The position numbers were made by a program, and so were the translations under genes. A DNA stretch of 49,193 bases from Deltaproteobacteria bacterium (lineage in GTDB: Bacteria > Myxococcota_A > Polyangia > JAAYKL01): positions 1 through 49,193 of the forward strand of contig JAFGQN010000025.1 in assembly GCA_016935665.1 (NCBI GenBank). The letters run 5' to 3'. Below, in pieces: positions 1 through 8,983 of the stretch. How positions within the stretch are numbered: position 1 is the stretch's first letter; each line of letters opens with the position of its first letter. The notes beneath the pieces were generated by a model. It searched no databases, was not told the origin of the DNA, and saw nothing but the letters and a program-made list of their open reading frames with translations.

Positions 1-68
1 AATGAGCAAATTCAGACGAAATCCGGGCCACCCAGTCCGCAAACACCTTGAATCTCGAGAAAATCACC

Positions 69-1064
69 TTAAGTGATCGGCATTGGGTTTACACCGGCTG
101 CGATTTTGGATATGGTCACTTCCGAATTCGTTGGCAAGCCAACAACTGGCTCAACAACCGCACTGCTTAATTCGTCCCCCGTGTCGCGTCCCAATTGGCC
201 AAATAAATTCGAACCCCAACATTGAATTGTGTTATTGGAGAGATGAACACAAGTGTGGCTAGCCCCATTCGCAACAGCTGTTAAAGTCACGCCCACAGTA
301 GGCGGTAGCCCATCCACAGACGCAGGTTCATTTCCAGATGTCTGATTTCCCGTGTCACGTCCCAGTTCACCGTTGCGATTTGTACCCCAACATTTAATTG
401 AGCTGTTGGAAAAAAGCGCACAGGAATAGCCATATCCCGGCGCCAGCTGTGTGATGAACAAATTGCAGTCCGGGTAAGAAGACAGCGGATCGTCTTTGTA
501 ACCAGTATCGCAGGCGGCCACTTCGCAATACCCTCTGTAACATTTCGCTTCCTTCATATGCGGTGGAAACTGACCTCCAAAGTCGCTCCACACGCCGGGT
601 ACGGTGGTACAGTCGTTTTGACAGCCGCCGCATTGGTTGGGGTTGTTTTGCAGGTCATAGTCTTCATCCACGTTTCCGTCGCAGTCGTTGTCGATATTGT
701 CGCACAGTTCGATGCCGTTGTTGGTGGGGGTGCATGGGGTGACGGTGTCGAGTGTGGTGTCCGGAGCAAAGCCGGTGTCTGTGTCAGTGGCAGTGTCGGG
801 ATCAGGGGTGGTGTCGATTGAGGTGGCGGAGGTGGTATCGGGGAGTTCTCCTGTGGTTGTTGCGGTGTCTGGTGTGGTGATTGTCGCAGTGGCGCTGTCC
901 CAATGGGATTCGGTGTCGTTTCCAATAACAGAGATGGGATCGGAAGTGGTGTCAATGGTTGTGTCGCTGCCTGTGTCGTCGGTGAAGTTGTATCCTTCCA
1001 CGTTAGCGAAATTCTGGCAGCCGGTCGCCAGCAGACAGAGAAACAGGCCCTTGATGAATCTCAT
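69..1064 (-). CDS. Lipoprotein with MopE-type metal-binding motif and RCC1 repeats
   Basis: Start chosen at the ATG at 1064, because AAGGAG lies 7 nt upstream and the product then opens with a clean lipoprotein signal (MRFIKGLF...LLATGC). An in-frame ATG at 1079 and one at 1118 lack this. After the Cys comes an Asp/Thr-rich linker of about 90 residues (TDTTSDP, DTDTDTG). Next is CDNIDNDCDGNVDED, the DNDCDG-type motif of PF11617 (MopE copper-binding family), then a Cys-rich stretch. The C-terminus has two RCC1-type units (SCALFSNSSIKCWGTN..GELG and TCVHLSNNTIQCWGSN..GQLG). A third unit begins (KIAAG) but stops after a few residues. RCC1 proteins normally have about seven blades, so this one looks truncated or works as an oligomer. 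Probably surface-anchored; function unknown. Confidence 0.8.
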   Translation of the reverse strand: MRFIKGLFLCLLATGCQNFANVEGYNFTDDTGSDTTIDTTSDPISVIGNDTESHWDSATATITTPDTATTTGELPDTTSATSIDTTPDPDTATDTDTGFAPDTTLDTVTPCTPTNNGIELCDNIDNDCDGNVDEDYDLQNNPNQCGGCQNDCTTVPGVWSDFGGQFPPHMKEAKCYRGYCEVAACDTGYKDDPLSSYPDCNLFITQLAPGYGYSCALFSNSSIKCWGTNRNGELGRDTGNQTSGNEPASVDGLPPTVGVTLTAVANGASHTCVHLSNNTIQCWGSNLFGQLGRDTGDELSSAVVEPVVGLPTNSEVTISKIAAGVNPMPIT

Positions 1065-1216
1065 GAAAAACTCCTTCATAAGTCGCAGTGGTTTGTAATT
1101 GGGGCAAAACCATAGCATTGGAAGGGCGTTCGTTGAACCGAAATCTGCTTTTTTTCCAACAGGCGATTAGCTAAAGGGGAAGTTGGTTTTTGTGAAAAGA
1201 TGAACGGATGATGAAC

Positions 1217-3070
1217 CTAAATATTTCCATCGCAAACAACGCCGGTGCCGCCGTTGACAACGCTCACCGGGCCATCCGTGCACATGTAGGTATTCCAAAC
1301 GTTTGTACAGGTGGTGGCGCAGGTTTTTTCCACTAGACTGCAGGGAGCGCCTGGCTGGAGCATGGCTACGCATCGGTCAGTTTGATCATTGCAGGCCAGT
1401 CCAGGCTTGCAGCGAAATTGACCATCAGTGAAATCATAGGGGAGGTCGTCACAGAATTCGTTCAATTCCAAGCCGGCAAAACAATTTCTGTCAGTGGATC
1501 CAGAGGAGCCTCCCCCCATCGTCTCACAGAGTCCGGACGCGCAGTCATAGTCCTCCAGGCACTCGGTGCCATTGGGCAGTTTTGTGGCACTGCAGTAAAG
1601 CCCTGGAGTTGTGGCAGCCGCATCGTAAATACAGCCGATGGCCGCGGCGCTGCATTCCTCGGTTATGAAAGTAGTGGCATTTCGAGTGCACGCTTCAGTG
1701 TTGCTTTTTAGTACCTCACATGAGTTTGCCGGGCAATACAGGCCAGCGGCGCAGTCGGTGTGCACCCCGGCAGTACATGGGCCACTGACTTGCGAATCTG
1801 GAGTGCATGTACTTAGATTGGGCGCCGTTCCAGGAACACAGTGCGCTGATTCCACGCAATCAGCGTGGTCATCGCAATAGGCCGAGGAATCCGTGCCCAG
1901 AACGCGGCAGGCGTGGAAGCCAAAATTATCGTTGCCAACGACCAGTGGTGCGCAGGATTGGCCTGCCGGGCATTGGCTGTCCACGGTGCACAGGGAGCCG
2001 ACGCTGCAGGGGGCGACGCATTTGCCGGTGCCGATGGTGGTGGCGTCCAGGTTGGGGTTGCAGGTGAGGCCTTCGGCGCAGGGGACGGAGAGGACGCCGT
2101 TGGTGGGGGCCACCTGGTCGCTGTAGCTGCAGGTTTGGCCGGCGGTGGCTTTGGGGGCGCAGTAGCCGGTGGCGTCGCAGTACAGACCAAAGTCGCACTC
2201 ATCGCTGCCGATGGTGCAGGGGTCGCCTTCGAGGCCGCGGTTGATGCACATGGCGCGGTCGGAGTTGTTGCCGTCCCGTCCGGGTGGGATACAGGTGGAG
2301 CCGGCTTCGCATTCCACATCGTTGTAGGCGCCTTCTATCAGGTTGGCGTTGTTGGTGCAGTAGTCGCCTTCGGCCTGGGCCGGGTTGAACAGTTTGGCCA
2401 GGGCGCAGGGGTTGGCGTCGGCGTCGCTCACACCGGCGGTGCAATTTGCGGGGGCGCTGGTGTCTGCAGGCTGATTGCAGGCCATGGTGTTCAGATGGGC
2501 AACACAGGCGTTGACGCCTTCCACGTTAACGGTCACCCGGTCCAAATCCACCAGGTAGGCAATCTGGGGCACGACAGTCATGGGATTGCCCTGAAGCATC
2601 AGAGGCATATCGGTGTTGTTGGACTCGTAGAGTTCATAGGACAGGCGCTGCACACAGGTTTCCACCGACGTGTACGCGGCGCTCAGTCGATATGCCCGTT
2701 CGCCATCGGTGCAGCAGTTGAACTCCCATTGGCAGAACACAGTAATTAAGTCCAGCATGGCCTGCTTTTCGGGGGGCAGTGCGTCGGTGGTGTCGGTGTT
2801 GGAATCGGTATCGGTGTTGGAATCGGTGTCGGTGCTGGAATCGGTATCGCTGACGCTATCGGTGCCTGCGACAGAATCGGTACCCCCAATAACGCCTGTT
2901 GCCGAATCGGAATTGGAATCGGTGCCGTACACAGTGATATCTTCACTTGTGGTGTCAATTTCACTGTCGGTGGGGGTGTCATTTCCTTTGGAGCCGCCGT
3001 CATCCTTGCAACCAATGGCTAATAGCAGCGCTGCCAGTACTGTTACATTTCTTAAAAGTATGAGTCTCAT
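1217..3070 (-). CDS. Cys-rich lipoprotein with Asp/Thr/Ser repeat linker
   Basis: 617 residues. The start at 3070 is preceded by AAAGGA and followed by a lipoprotein signal (MRLILLRN...LLAIGC). Residues about 25-95 are a low-complexity linker of DTDS units. The rest has many Cys residues in short modules such as GLYCDATGYC and GQSCAPL, resembling the Dickkopf/EB-like Cys modules common in Myxococcota surface lipoproteins. It is probably disulfide-rich and exposed on the outer membrane. It shares orientation and architecture (lipobox, acidic linker, Cys modules) with the neighbour at 69-1064; 152 nt separate them, so one transcript is possible but unproven. No catalytic motif is visible. Confidence 0.8.
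   Translation of the reverse strand: MRLILLRNVTVLAALLLAIGCKDDGGSKGNDTPTDSEIDTTSEDITVYGTDSNSDSATGVIGGTDSVAGTDSVSDTDSSTDTDSNTDTDSNTDTTDALPPEKQAMLDLITVFCQWEFNCCTDGERAYRLSAAYTSVETCVQRLSYELYESNNTDMPLMLQGNPMTVVPQIAYLVDLDRVTVNVEGVNACVAHLNTMACNQPADTSAPANCTAGVSDADANPCALAKLFNPAQAEGDYCTNNANLIEGAYNDVECEAGSTCIPPGRDGNNSDRAMCINRGLEGDPCTIGSDECDFGLYCDATGYCAPKATAGQTCSYSDQVAPTNGVLSVPCAEGLTCNPNLDATTIGTGKCVAPCSVGSLCTVDSQCPAGQSCAPLVVGNDNFGFHACRVLGTDSSAYCDDHADCVESAHCVPGTAPNLSTCTPDSQVSGPCTAGVHTDCAAGLYCPANSCEVLKSNTEACTRNATTFITEECSAAAIGCIYDAAATTPGLYCSATKLPNGTECLEDYDCASGLCETMGGGSSGSTDRNCFAGLELNEFCDDLPYDFTDGQFRCKPGLACNDQTDRCVAMLQPGAPCSLVEKTCATTCTNVWNTYMCTDGPVSVVNGGTGVVCDGNI
2794..2870 (-). repeat. In-frame 18-bp tandem repeat encoding a DTDS linker
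   Basis: Imperfect tandem copies of an 18-bp unit of the type tcggtgttggaatcggta lie inside the lipoprotein gene. Each copy adds six residues of Asp/Thr/Ser/Asn linker, so gain or loss of a copy keeps the frame. Confidence 0.75.
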
Positions 3071-3274
3071 TTTTTTCCTTTCGTCGAACCTGAAAAAAGG
3101 TCCAGTGCCAGGTTCTTCAAGTCCAATTGGCGCTGTTTTATGTTTAGAACGCCAACAATGTTAACCGGTCTGTGCAAGGCAAAAGACATCAGCGGGAAGA
3201 TGCAGTTAGTCTGCGCGGGATTTTTTTTCTATTGCCGTAGCCGCCACCATATCACATTCGCGGGGACGAACCAA

Positions 3275-6055
3275 CTAGAACGTTTGGGTGACCCCCCAGG
3301 TGATGCGCCATTTCTCCCGCTGATAAACGCGCTCGACGCCATTGTCATCTTCGTTGACATACGAACGATCTCTGGGGAACACAGGCATGACAAAATCGAG
3401 AGCGATCAGATAGGGGACGGCGCCCAAAAGCAAAAAATGAAACCGCAATCCGTAGCCCACTTCCATAAATCGGCGCTCTTTGGCAAACAGACTGTCGTAA
3501 TTCTTTGGCCTGGAGGCAGATCCCAGTCCAGTAAACAGCACTCCCTGCACCCGGCTGAGCAGGGTGCGCATGGGAAACGACAACGTGGTGCTGCCCAAAA
3601 GGGTGTGGCGGTATTCGGTAACCCCGTACACGCCAATGCGACCGTAGGTTTCTCCCAAATCGAATCCCCGCAGAATCTGCTGATGAGACAGGGTGACCAG
3701 GTTGGACGCGGGCGGCTGCCCTGCCACTGCCGCAATGCCGCCGTATGCCACCAGCGTATGTCCCAGCGAAAGCGGAAACACCTTAAAGAGGCGCATACTC
3801 CCTTTGGCGTGTTGCACCGCACCGTTGCCTTCGCCCTTTCCCACCCAGTATCCCAGGCTGATTTGAAACGCCTTGCCGGACTGGGGGTCCAAATGAAATT
3901 GCCGGTCGTCCATTCCCGCTAAAATGCTGATGGACGCCATGGTGGCGGTGTAGCGATTGTCTTCGTGAATGCTCGATTCAGTTAATGAAGCATCGCGATA
4001 TTTAAAAATGCCAAGCCTCGGGCCGGTGTACCAGGTCCTGGAATTGAGGGTTCTGTTGTAGCCGTAGTGCCGAAAATAGCTGAAATCTCCCCCTACCTGT
4101 CTGGGCGTGTAGGCGGCGCCCACATGAAATGAATTGGAAATATCGTACTTGCGCTTGAAACTGAACGACACCAGGACGAACGGATCGCGGGTGACCGAAT
4201 CGCCAAAGATGAGCAAATCGGTAAGCAGTGGGGGACGCATGCCCAGCGGCCTTGAGTTGTCGCTTAAGGGATGGCCCTGTACTTTTGCGGTTTCCACCAG
4301 ACGATAATCGGGGTCGATTTTTGTGGATTTGAGGGGCGCACTCGAATGCCAGTGCAGAACGGCGCGAGTGCCTTCCCCATTCCAGTGCAAACGCTTCTGA
4401 TGATCCCGCCAGTCGGTGACCAGCACGGTGACCGGCTCCACAATAGGCTCGCCCGTCTGGATAACCTCCACTTCGTGATCGTATCCGGTTGCTGTCTTTT
4501 TGGTTTTGTGTTTACCCAGCGCATAGCCCACGATGGGATACTTTCCAAACCACTGCTTTTGGAACCGCTCTCCGTTTTCAATACGAGTGTCGAGGAGCGC
4601 AATAAACGACTGCGGCGACTGCAGCCAGTCGTTGAAGAACGCTTCGGTCTGCGCTTCTCCAAGCAAGTCCAGCAGCTTGGCCACGATGCGCTTGCCCCGG
4701 GGAAGAGAGTTCATCGTTCGCCACAATTCGCCGCGAAACACATCGGTTTCCTCGATACTGCGAATGTAGGCGTGATCAAACGGCATTTGCGGCGCGTAGA
4801 TGAGGTTGTCCACATACGGGTTGAACGACAGAAACCGCAACAATTGCGCCAGTTCCTCCCGCTTTTCTTCGGCGGCTTTTATGTACCGCTGTTGAAAATG
4901 GTAGCCCACAATCTCGGCCACAAACGGCGCGAGCGTATTTTCTTTTTGCGCCACTGGCTGTGCCAGCAGAGTGGCTACGGTTTTGGCCACATCGCTTTGA
5001 TGAAACATGAGCGCCTTGGGATATGGCACCACTTCGAAAGTGCGGTCCGACAGCAGAAGCACATTGTCGCTCACCTGCGAGAGGCGATCCCAGGCGGGAA
5101 TCTCCACAACGAACAGCGGTTTGGAAGAGGATTTTGCTACCGGAAACAGAGTGCGCATATCGTCAATCACCTGTATTGTACGTCGGATGCGTTTAGCCTC
5201 TGCGGTGAGTGCCCGCTTTAACTTGGCCGATATGGGATGCGTGGGATCCACAGGCGCTTTTTGGGGAGAGCCCACGTAGTGATTGGTAATGTAGTGAATA
5301 TCTCCCGCCGGACGCTGCACCTGGCGGTGCTCCATTTTGTCCATCAACACAAGCGTCGCTTCAGAGAGATGGCTGGCGGCTGCGGTCACCTGTTGCGGCG
5401 TCTGTGATTCGACCACTATTCGATTGAGTACATATCCCCCAAGTCCCTCTGGAATCGTCGCGCTCAAATTCAATGCAATTGGAAACGGGCGGCGATTGAA
5501 CGTCGCTTTTTTGGGGACGGGCCTTGGCATCCAGCCGCCGGCCAGTGACAGCACTCCTCCAAAATAACCGAATCGCCCCCGACGTTTGGGCACTTCGACA
5601 GACCAGGCGATTTTCAGGCCCACGCTCTGCCCCGGCGCCAGGGCCTTTGGCAGCACCACTTGCGCCACCAAACCATCCACGGTGGTTTTCCCAATCTGTC
5701 CAGGCAACATCCGGAGTTTCAGTGTTTGCCCACTGTCCATAAGGAGTACCTTTTGAATTTTCATGTGACCGGAACTGAAGCCGGAGGGGTAAATCCAGCT
5801 GCGCGCGTACACGGGCAGGTCCCTGGACATTTCGCGGAACCGGTTGGGATACAGCATAAACGAGACGTCGGAAATCGGCGTGTCATCTGTGTTGGTAATC
5901 GTATAAATCGCTTCGGCGCTCAGTTGCCTCACAGAAGCGATGTCCACCTTTGCGGTCACCTGAACTGCCAATGGTTCTGCAGAGATAACCTTCGAGGACC
6001 AACAAAGCGTCAAGATAAGAGAAAAAAAGAATCGTATTTTAATGTTTCCGAGCAT
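3275..6055 (-). CDS. Degenerate M1-peptidase-like domain fused to an Omp85-type outer-membrane barrel
   Basis: 926 residues with an N-terminal signal peptide (hydrophobic FFFSLILTLCWSS, cleavage near ISA-EP). Residues about 25-560 resemble the M1 aminopeptidase fold: an early beta domain with FMLYPNRFREM, then a helical region. Where HExxH is expected the sequence reads FHQSDVAKT (H352) and no zinc triad is visible, although VAEIVGYHF may correspond to the usual downstream glutamate helix. Residues about 640-926 alternate like beta-strands and carry LRGF at 795-798, matching the (V/L)RGF/Y motif of Omp85/BamA/TamA barrels, followed by GVYGVTEYRH. The protein ends in Phe, as barrels often do. 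It is probably an outer-membrane protein with a non-catalytic periplasmic peptidase-like domain; the role is unknown. Confidence 0.8.
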   Translation of the reverse strand: MLGNIKIRFFFSLILTLCWSSKVISAEPLAVQVTAKVDIASVRQLSAEAIYTITNTDDTPISDVSFMLYPNRFREMSRDLPVYARSWIYPSGFSSGHMKIQKVLLMDSGQTLKLRMLPGQIGKTTVDGLVAQVVLPKALAPGQSVGLKIAWSVEVPKRRGRFGYFGGVLSLAGGWMPRPVPKKATFNRRPFPIALNLSATIPEGLGGYVLNRIVVESQTPQQVTAAASHLSEATLVLMDKMEHRQVQRPAGDIHYITNHYVGSPQKAPVDPTHPISAKLKRALTAEAKRIRRTIQVIDDMRTLFPVAKSSSKPLFVVEIPAWDRLSQVSDNVLLLSDRTFEVVPYPKALMFHQSDVAKTVATLLAQPVAQKENTLAPFVAEIVGYHFQQRYIKAAEEKREELAQLLRFLSFNPYVDNLIYAPQMPFDHAYIRSIEETDVFRGELWRTMNSLPRGKRIVAKLLDLLGEAQTEAFFNDWLQSPQSFIALLDTRIENGERFQKQWFGKYPIVGYALGKHKTKKTATGYDHEVEVIQTGEPIVEPVTVLVTDWRDHQKRLHWNGEGTRAVLHWHSSAPLKSTKIDPDYRLVETAKVQGHPLSDNSRPLGMRPPLLTDLLIFGDSVTRDPFVLVSFSFKRKYDISNSFHVGAAYTPRQVGGDFSYFRHYGYNRTLNSRTWYTGPRLGIFKYRDASLTESSIHEDNRYTATMASISILAGMDDRQFHLDPQSGKAFQISLGYWVGKGEGNGAVQHAKGSMRLFKVFPLSLGHTLVAYGGIAAVAGQPPASNLVTLSHQQILRGFDLGETYGRIGVYGVTEYRHTLLGSTTLSFPMRTLLSRVQGVLFTGLGSASRPKNYDSLFAKERRFMEVGYGLRFHFLLLGAVPYLIALDFVMPVFPRDRSYVNEDDNGVERVYQREKWRITWGVTQTF

Positions 6056-6213
6056 CGCGTCATGCTATATTGGCCGATGTCTGCGGTCAAGAGAGCGAAT
6101 CGCTCGTTTTGAAATGAGTTTGAAAGCAAAGAATAGAAAAAATCGGAATTTTACAGTTGTGTCAGATTCGGGGTGACACATGGGCCAAATTTATACCATG
6201 TGCCCAACAAATC

Positions 6214-7578
6214 TCATTTGATCATCGGCGCCATATGCGGTTTGAGAGCGTTGATTTTCCACTCGAGGGGCGTCAGCCAGTCGTATTGCAGGATGCCTTC
6301 GGTGTCCCCGGAATTGGGATTGAGACTCCAGAATGTCCACGAATACCCATCACTTTTACTCATGTAGTCCAAAAATGTGTTGAACCATTGCCCGGCCACA
6401 CCTCCGGCGGAATCAGGGTCTCGAATACCAAACTCGCCAATGAACACGTGCCCCTTTTCTTCGTTGACCAGATATCCAAAGTTCTTTTGCCAGATGCTGC
6501 TCATATTGTCCGGAAAGTCGCTCGCTTCAAACCATGGCTGAGCAAACACTTCCGGGCCGTATTCATGAGCCGAATACACCAGTTTTTCCGGAATGGGCAG
6601 TTGAATGGGGTCGGATTTTGCGCCCATCAGGTTTCCGCCCCACCAGTAACCATTCCCCTTCCATTCCTCCACGCCTTCCACCACAATCAGCACATCGGGA
6701 TTGGCCTGCTGAATGGCCGCGCCGCATCGTTCGGCCGCCTTGTTCCAATCCGTGGATTCCGCTCCGGCGCCCCAGGTGGCCCCATCGTGGGGTTCGTTGT
6801 TGAGGTCAAACGCAATCACCGTGGTATTGCCCTTGTATCGCTTCGCCATAAACACCCAGTCTTCCACCCATTGATTTTCGGAACAGGTATCGGTGTACCA
6901 CAGGTCTTCTTCCATATAGCCATCGGGGTTTCGCGAGTGGTTGTCCAGCATCACCTTGAGTCCCACCGCTGTGGCGGCATCGATGACCTTGTCCATCACT
7001 TCGATGGGGGGGAGCCCTTCAATGTCGCCGTTCATGGGATCGGTTCCATCGTATTTGTCCGCTCCATAGGTGTTGATGGATTGGGTCGCTGCACCGTCCC
7101 GCAGCATTTCGTTGCACCAGGGAATACGGACAGTATTAAATCCCAAATCGGCTATCTGTTTCATCATGCTGCGATAATCGCGTTCCCAAAGCCCGTGAGG
7201 AGAGAGATTTCCTGTTTCAAAGCCAAACCAGTTCACACCGGTTAGCCTGGCCACATTGCCATTGTCGTCCACCAGGCGATTGCCGGATACGTGCAAAAAT
7301 CCGGATGCCTGCGCTGGGGGTTTTGAATCGGAATCAGGTTCATATTTGTCATTCAAATCGTCACTGTCTCCGTCGTTGTTACCGTCGTTGTTGCCGTCGT
7401 TGTTGCCGTCGTTATTGCCGTCGTTGTTGCCGTCGTTATTGCCGTCATTGCTGCCGTCGTTGTTGCCATCCGTTGAACGGGTATCGGTTCGACCGGGGCC
7501 ATCGCTGTCAGTGCAGGTAACAATAGTGGTACACATCATCAACAGGACTGCGGGAAGTAAGAAGATCTGTTTTAACAT
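6214..7578 (-). CDS. Glycoside hydrolase family 5 endoglucanase-like lipoprotein
   Basis: 454 residues. The N-terminus is a hydrophobic lipoprotein-type signal (lipidated Cys at 16 or, more likely, 22 in TIVTC), followed by a Gly-Asn-Asn-Asp repeat linker (about residues 38-70). The rest is a GH5 catalytic domain: FNTVRIPWCNEML, the acid/base in DLNNEPHD (E262), SAHEYGP, and the nucleophile in FIGEFGI (E382). The spacing of the two glutamates fits clan GH-A retaining enzymes acting on beta-1,4-glucans or related mannans. Surface tethering through a flexible linker suggests attack on external polysaccharide. No carbohydrate-binding module and no partner hydrolases are seen nearby. The ribosome-binding site is weak (GCGAG). 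Confidence 0.9.
   Translation of the reverse strand: MLKQIFLLPAVLLMMCTTIVTCTDSDGPGRTDTRSTDGNNDGSNDGNNDGNNDGNNDGNNDGNNDGNNDGDSDDLNDKYEPDSDSKPPAQASGFLHVSGNRLVDDNGNVARLTGVNWFGFETGNLSPHGLWERDYRSMMKQIADLGFNTVRIPWCNEMLRDGAATQSINTYGADKYDGTDPMNGDIEGLPPIEVMDKVIDAATAVGLKVMLDNHSRNPDGYMEEDLWYTDTCSENQWVEDWVFMAKRYKGNTTVIAFDLNNEPHDGATWGAGAESTDWNKAAERCGAAIQQANPDVLIVVEGVEEWKGNGYWWGGNLMGAKSDPIQLPIPEKLVYSAHEYGPEVFAQPWFEASDFPDNMSSIWQKNFGYLVNEEKGHVFIGEFGIRDPDSAGGVAGQWFNTFLDYMSKSDGYSWTFWSLNPNSGDTEGILQYDWLTPLEWKINALKPHMAPMIK
7367..7468 (-). repeat. In-frame 12-bp tandem repeat encoding the GNND linker
   Basis: About eight copies of a 12-bp unit (gccgtcgttgtt on the plus strand) encode the Gly-Asn-Asn-Asp spacer between lipid anchor and GH5 domain. 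Copies differ by single bases (gttatt, attgct). The unit is a multiple of three, so slippage would change linker length, not frame. Confidence 0.85.
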
Positions 7579-7797
7579 AAGTGAACTCGCTTGCAGTTTA
7601 AGGCGACATTGAGTGAATGCCGCAAATTTAAATCTGATTATACCGATTCAAGCAGTGGAACGCCACGATTTCCTTGTCAGGTAATACATCTCAAAGCCGT
7701 GCGTGCCACTTTATACGTGGTGTCTGGACGGGGGACTCAAGTGTCAAAAATAACGGAATTTGTCATAAAAGAAGCGTTGTCGTCGAAATCCACTCCC

Positions 7798-8451
7798 TCA
7801 GTCTTTTATTAAAAGCATTATTCTGGCGCACTCCTCTTCAATGACCAGGCATTGTGGCGGCAACGCAGGCTCCTCTTCCTCTTTTCCAGATGTTGTATCG
7901 ATGGCTCGGTAATATCTGGCATTCAGGTCGCTGCACTCTGGAATCTGATCATCGTATTCGTATGCATCGTCAAGTTGCCGCTCCAGGATGGTGTTAAAAC
8001 AGTCAACAATATCGCCCACTTCCTGTTCGCACCCCGTTAGTCTGTCCGCCGCGACCCTGCAGGCATCCTCAGGGTCGATGTACTCCACATCCATATCTTC
8101 CGCTGACGGCGGATCTCTCTTGCAGTCTCTCACTGCATCCCGGCACGCATCCTGAATATCATCGTTGGATTCACCTTCCGCCTCGGCAATACCGCCAGCG
8201 GTAATGCCCACTAAATCGCAGGCCTGAGTGGCCACGATTTTGTCGATTTTTTCCTCCACATTCATCCGGGCGGTAAAAATGGTTTCACACAACTCTGTTG
8301 CCTCATCATCGTCCAGGTCTACACCCGGAGTATCGTCATCGACATTGGCCTCGATTTTCATATCGGCATCCGGATCTTCCTTCTTCACCTCACATCCACC
8401 CCAAATCAGCGTCCCAAGCAACGCCGCCCATACGCATTTCAATTTTGTCAT
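7798..8451 (-). CDS. Small acidic Cys-containing lipoprotein, unknown function
   Basis: 217 residues from the ATG at 8451, chosen because AAGGAG lies about 8 nt upstream and because the product then starts MTKLKCVWAALLGTLIWGGC with a GGC lipobox. A longer in-frame start at 8478 would bury the signal. The mature protein is strongly acidic (DDDTPGVDLDDDEATE). It has about ten Cys residues in helical, pairwise spacing (ACRDAVRDC, ACRVAADRLTGC), typical of disulfide-stapled helical lipoproteins in Myxococcota. No enzyme motif seen. A fragment with similar Cys spacing lies just beyond it (8649-8935). Confidence 0.7.
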   Translation of the reverse strand: MTKLKCVWAALLGTLIWGGCEVKKEDPDADMKIEANVDDDTPGVDLDDDEATELCETIFTARMNVEEKIDKIVATQACDLVGITAGGIAEAEGESNDDIQDACRDAVRDCKRDPPSAEDMDVEYIDPEDACRVAADRLTGCEQEVGDIVDCFNTILERQLDDAYEYDDQIPECSDLNARYYRAIDTTSGKEEEEPALPPQCLVIEEECARIMLLIKD

Positions 8452-8648
8452 ATCACTCTCCTTACAAAATCCAGGCATTCATCTGGCATGGAAACCAGCT
8501 GTGCACTATCCCAGTCAACTCATTTGTACACACTAACGGTATTACGTCCGACGGCAAAAACTTTGTAGATACAGTAAAGATTTTTTTTTTAAGATGGTCT
8601 GACGCGACAAAGAAGAGACCGTTGATTCGAAAATTCACATGTCTTCCA

Positions 8649-8935
8649 TCAGCAGTCCGCTGGATTACGATATTCCGTAACGAGGATACACTCCCATACC
8701 GCCAGCTCATGACACGTTTGTAATTCATCAATACATGAGGCTGCCGCACCGAAATCGATTGTATTGTCAGACATACACGCTTTGTATTCGTCAACGCCAC
8801 CAACAGCATCGCCAACAGCAGAATCAGTCTGTGCGCACAAATCGACTACCGCATCCCTGATATCGTCAAAATCGTCGTTTCCATCTGTATTTTCACTAAG
8901 TGTAACTCCATTTGCCAATATCGTATACCTCGTAT
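8649..8935 (-). pseudogene. Probable 3' remnant of a Cys-rich lipoprotein gene
   Basis: This open stretch ends at 8649. It encodes an acidic segment (NTDGNDDFDDIRD) followed by Cys pairs spaced as in the neighbouring small lipoprotein (CIDELQTC, CHELAVWEC). No start codon with a ribosome-binding site, signal peptide or lipobox precedes it. Further upstream the same frame runs into the TetR gene, where the translation is out-of-frame shadow. I read it as the tail of a deleted paralogue of the 7798-8451 gene family. It could instead be a short secreted peptide with an unusual start. Confidence 0.35.
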
Positions 8936-8983
8936 CGATGTGCAGCAGTGCTTTGTTTTTAAGGCGAATGAACCCGTAGTATT

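Noticed and set aside
1865-2749. Long plus-strand open frame (294 codons) with Gly/Ala/Val-rich product
   Set aside because: Antisense to the Cys-rich lipoprotein gene; low-complexity product with no motif or ribosome-binding site. The minus-strand gene has signal peptide, lipobox and Cys modules.
6157-7245. Plus-strand open frame of 362 codons opposite the GH5 gene
   Set aside because: The GH5 catalytic motifs are on the minus strand; the plus-strand product shows no domain.
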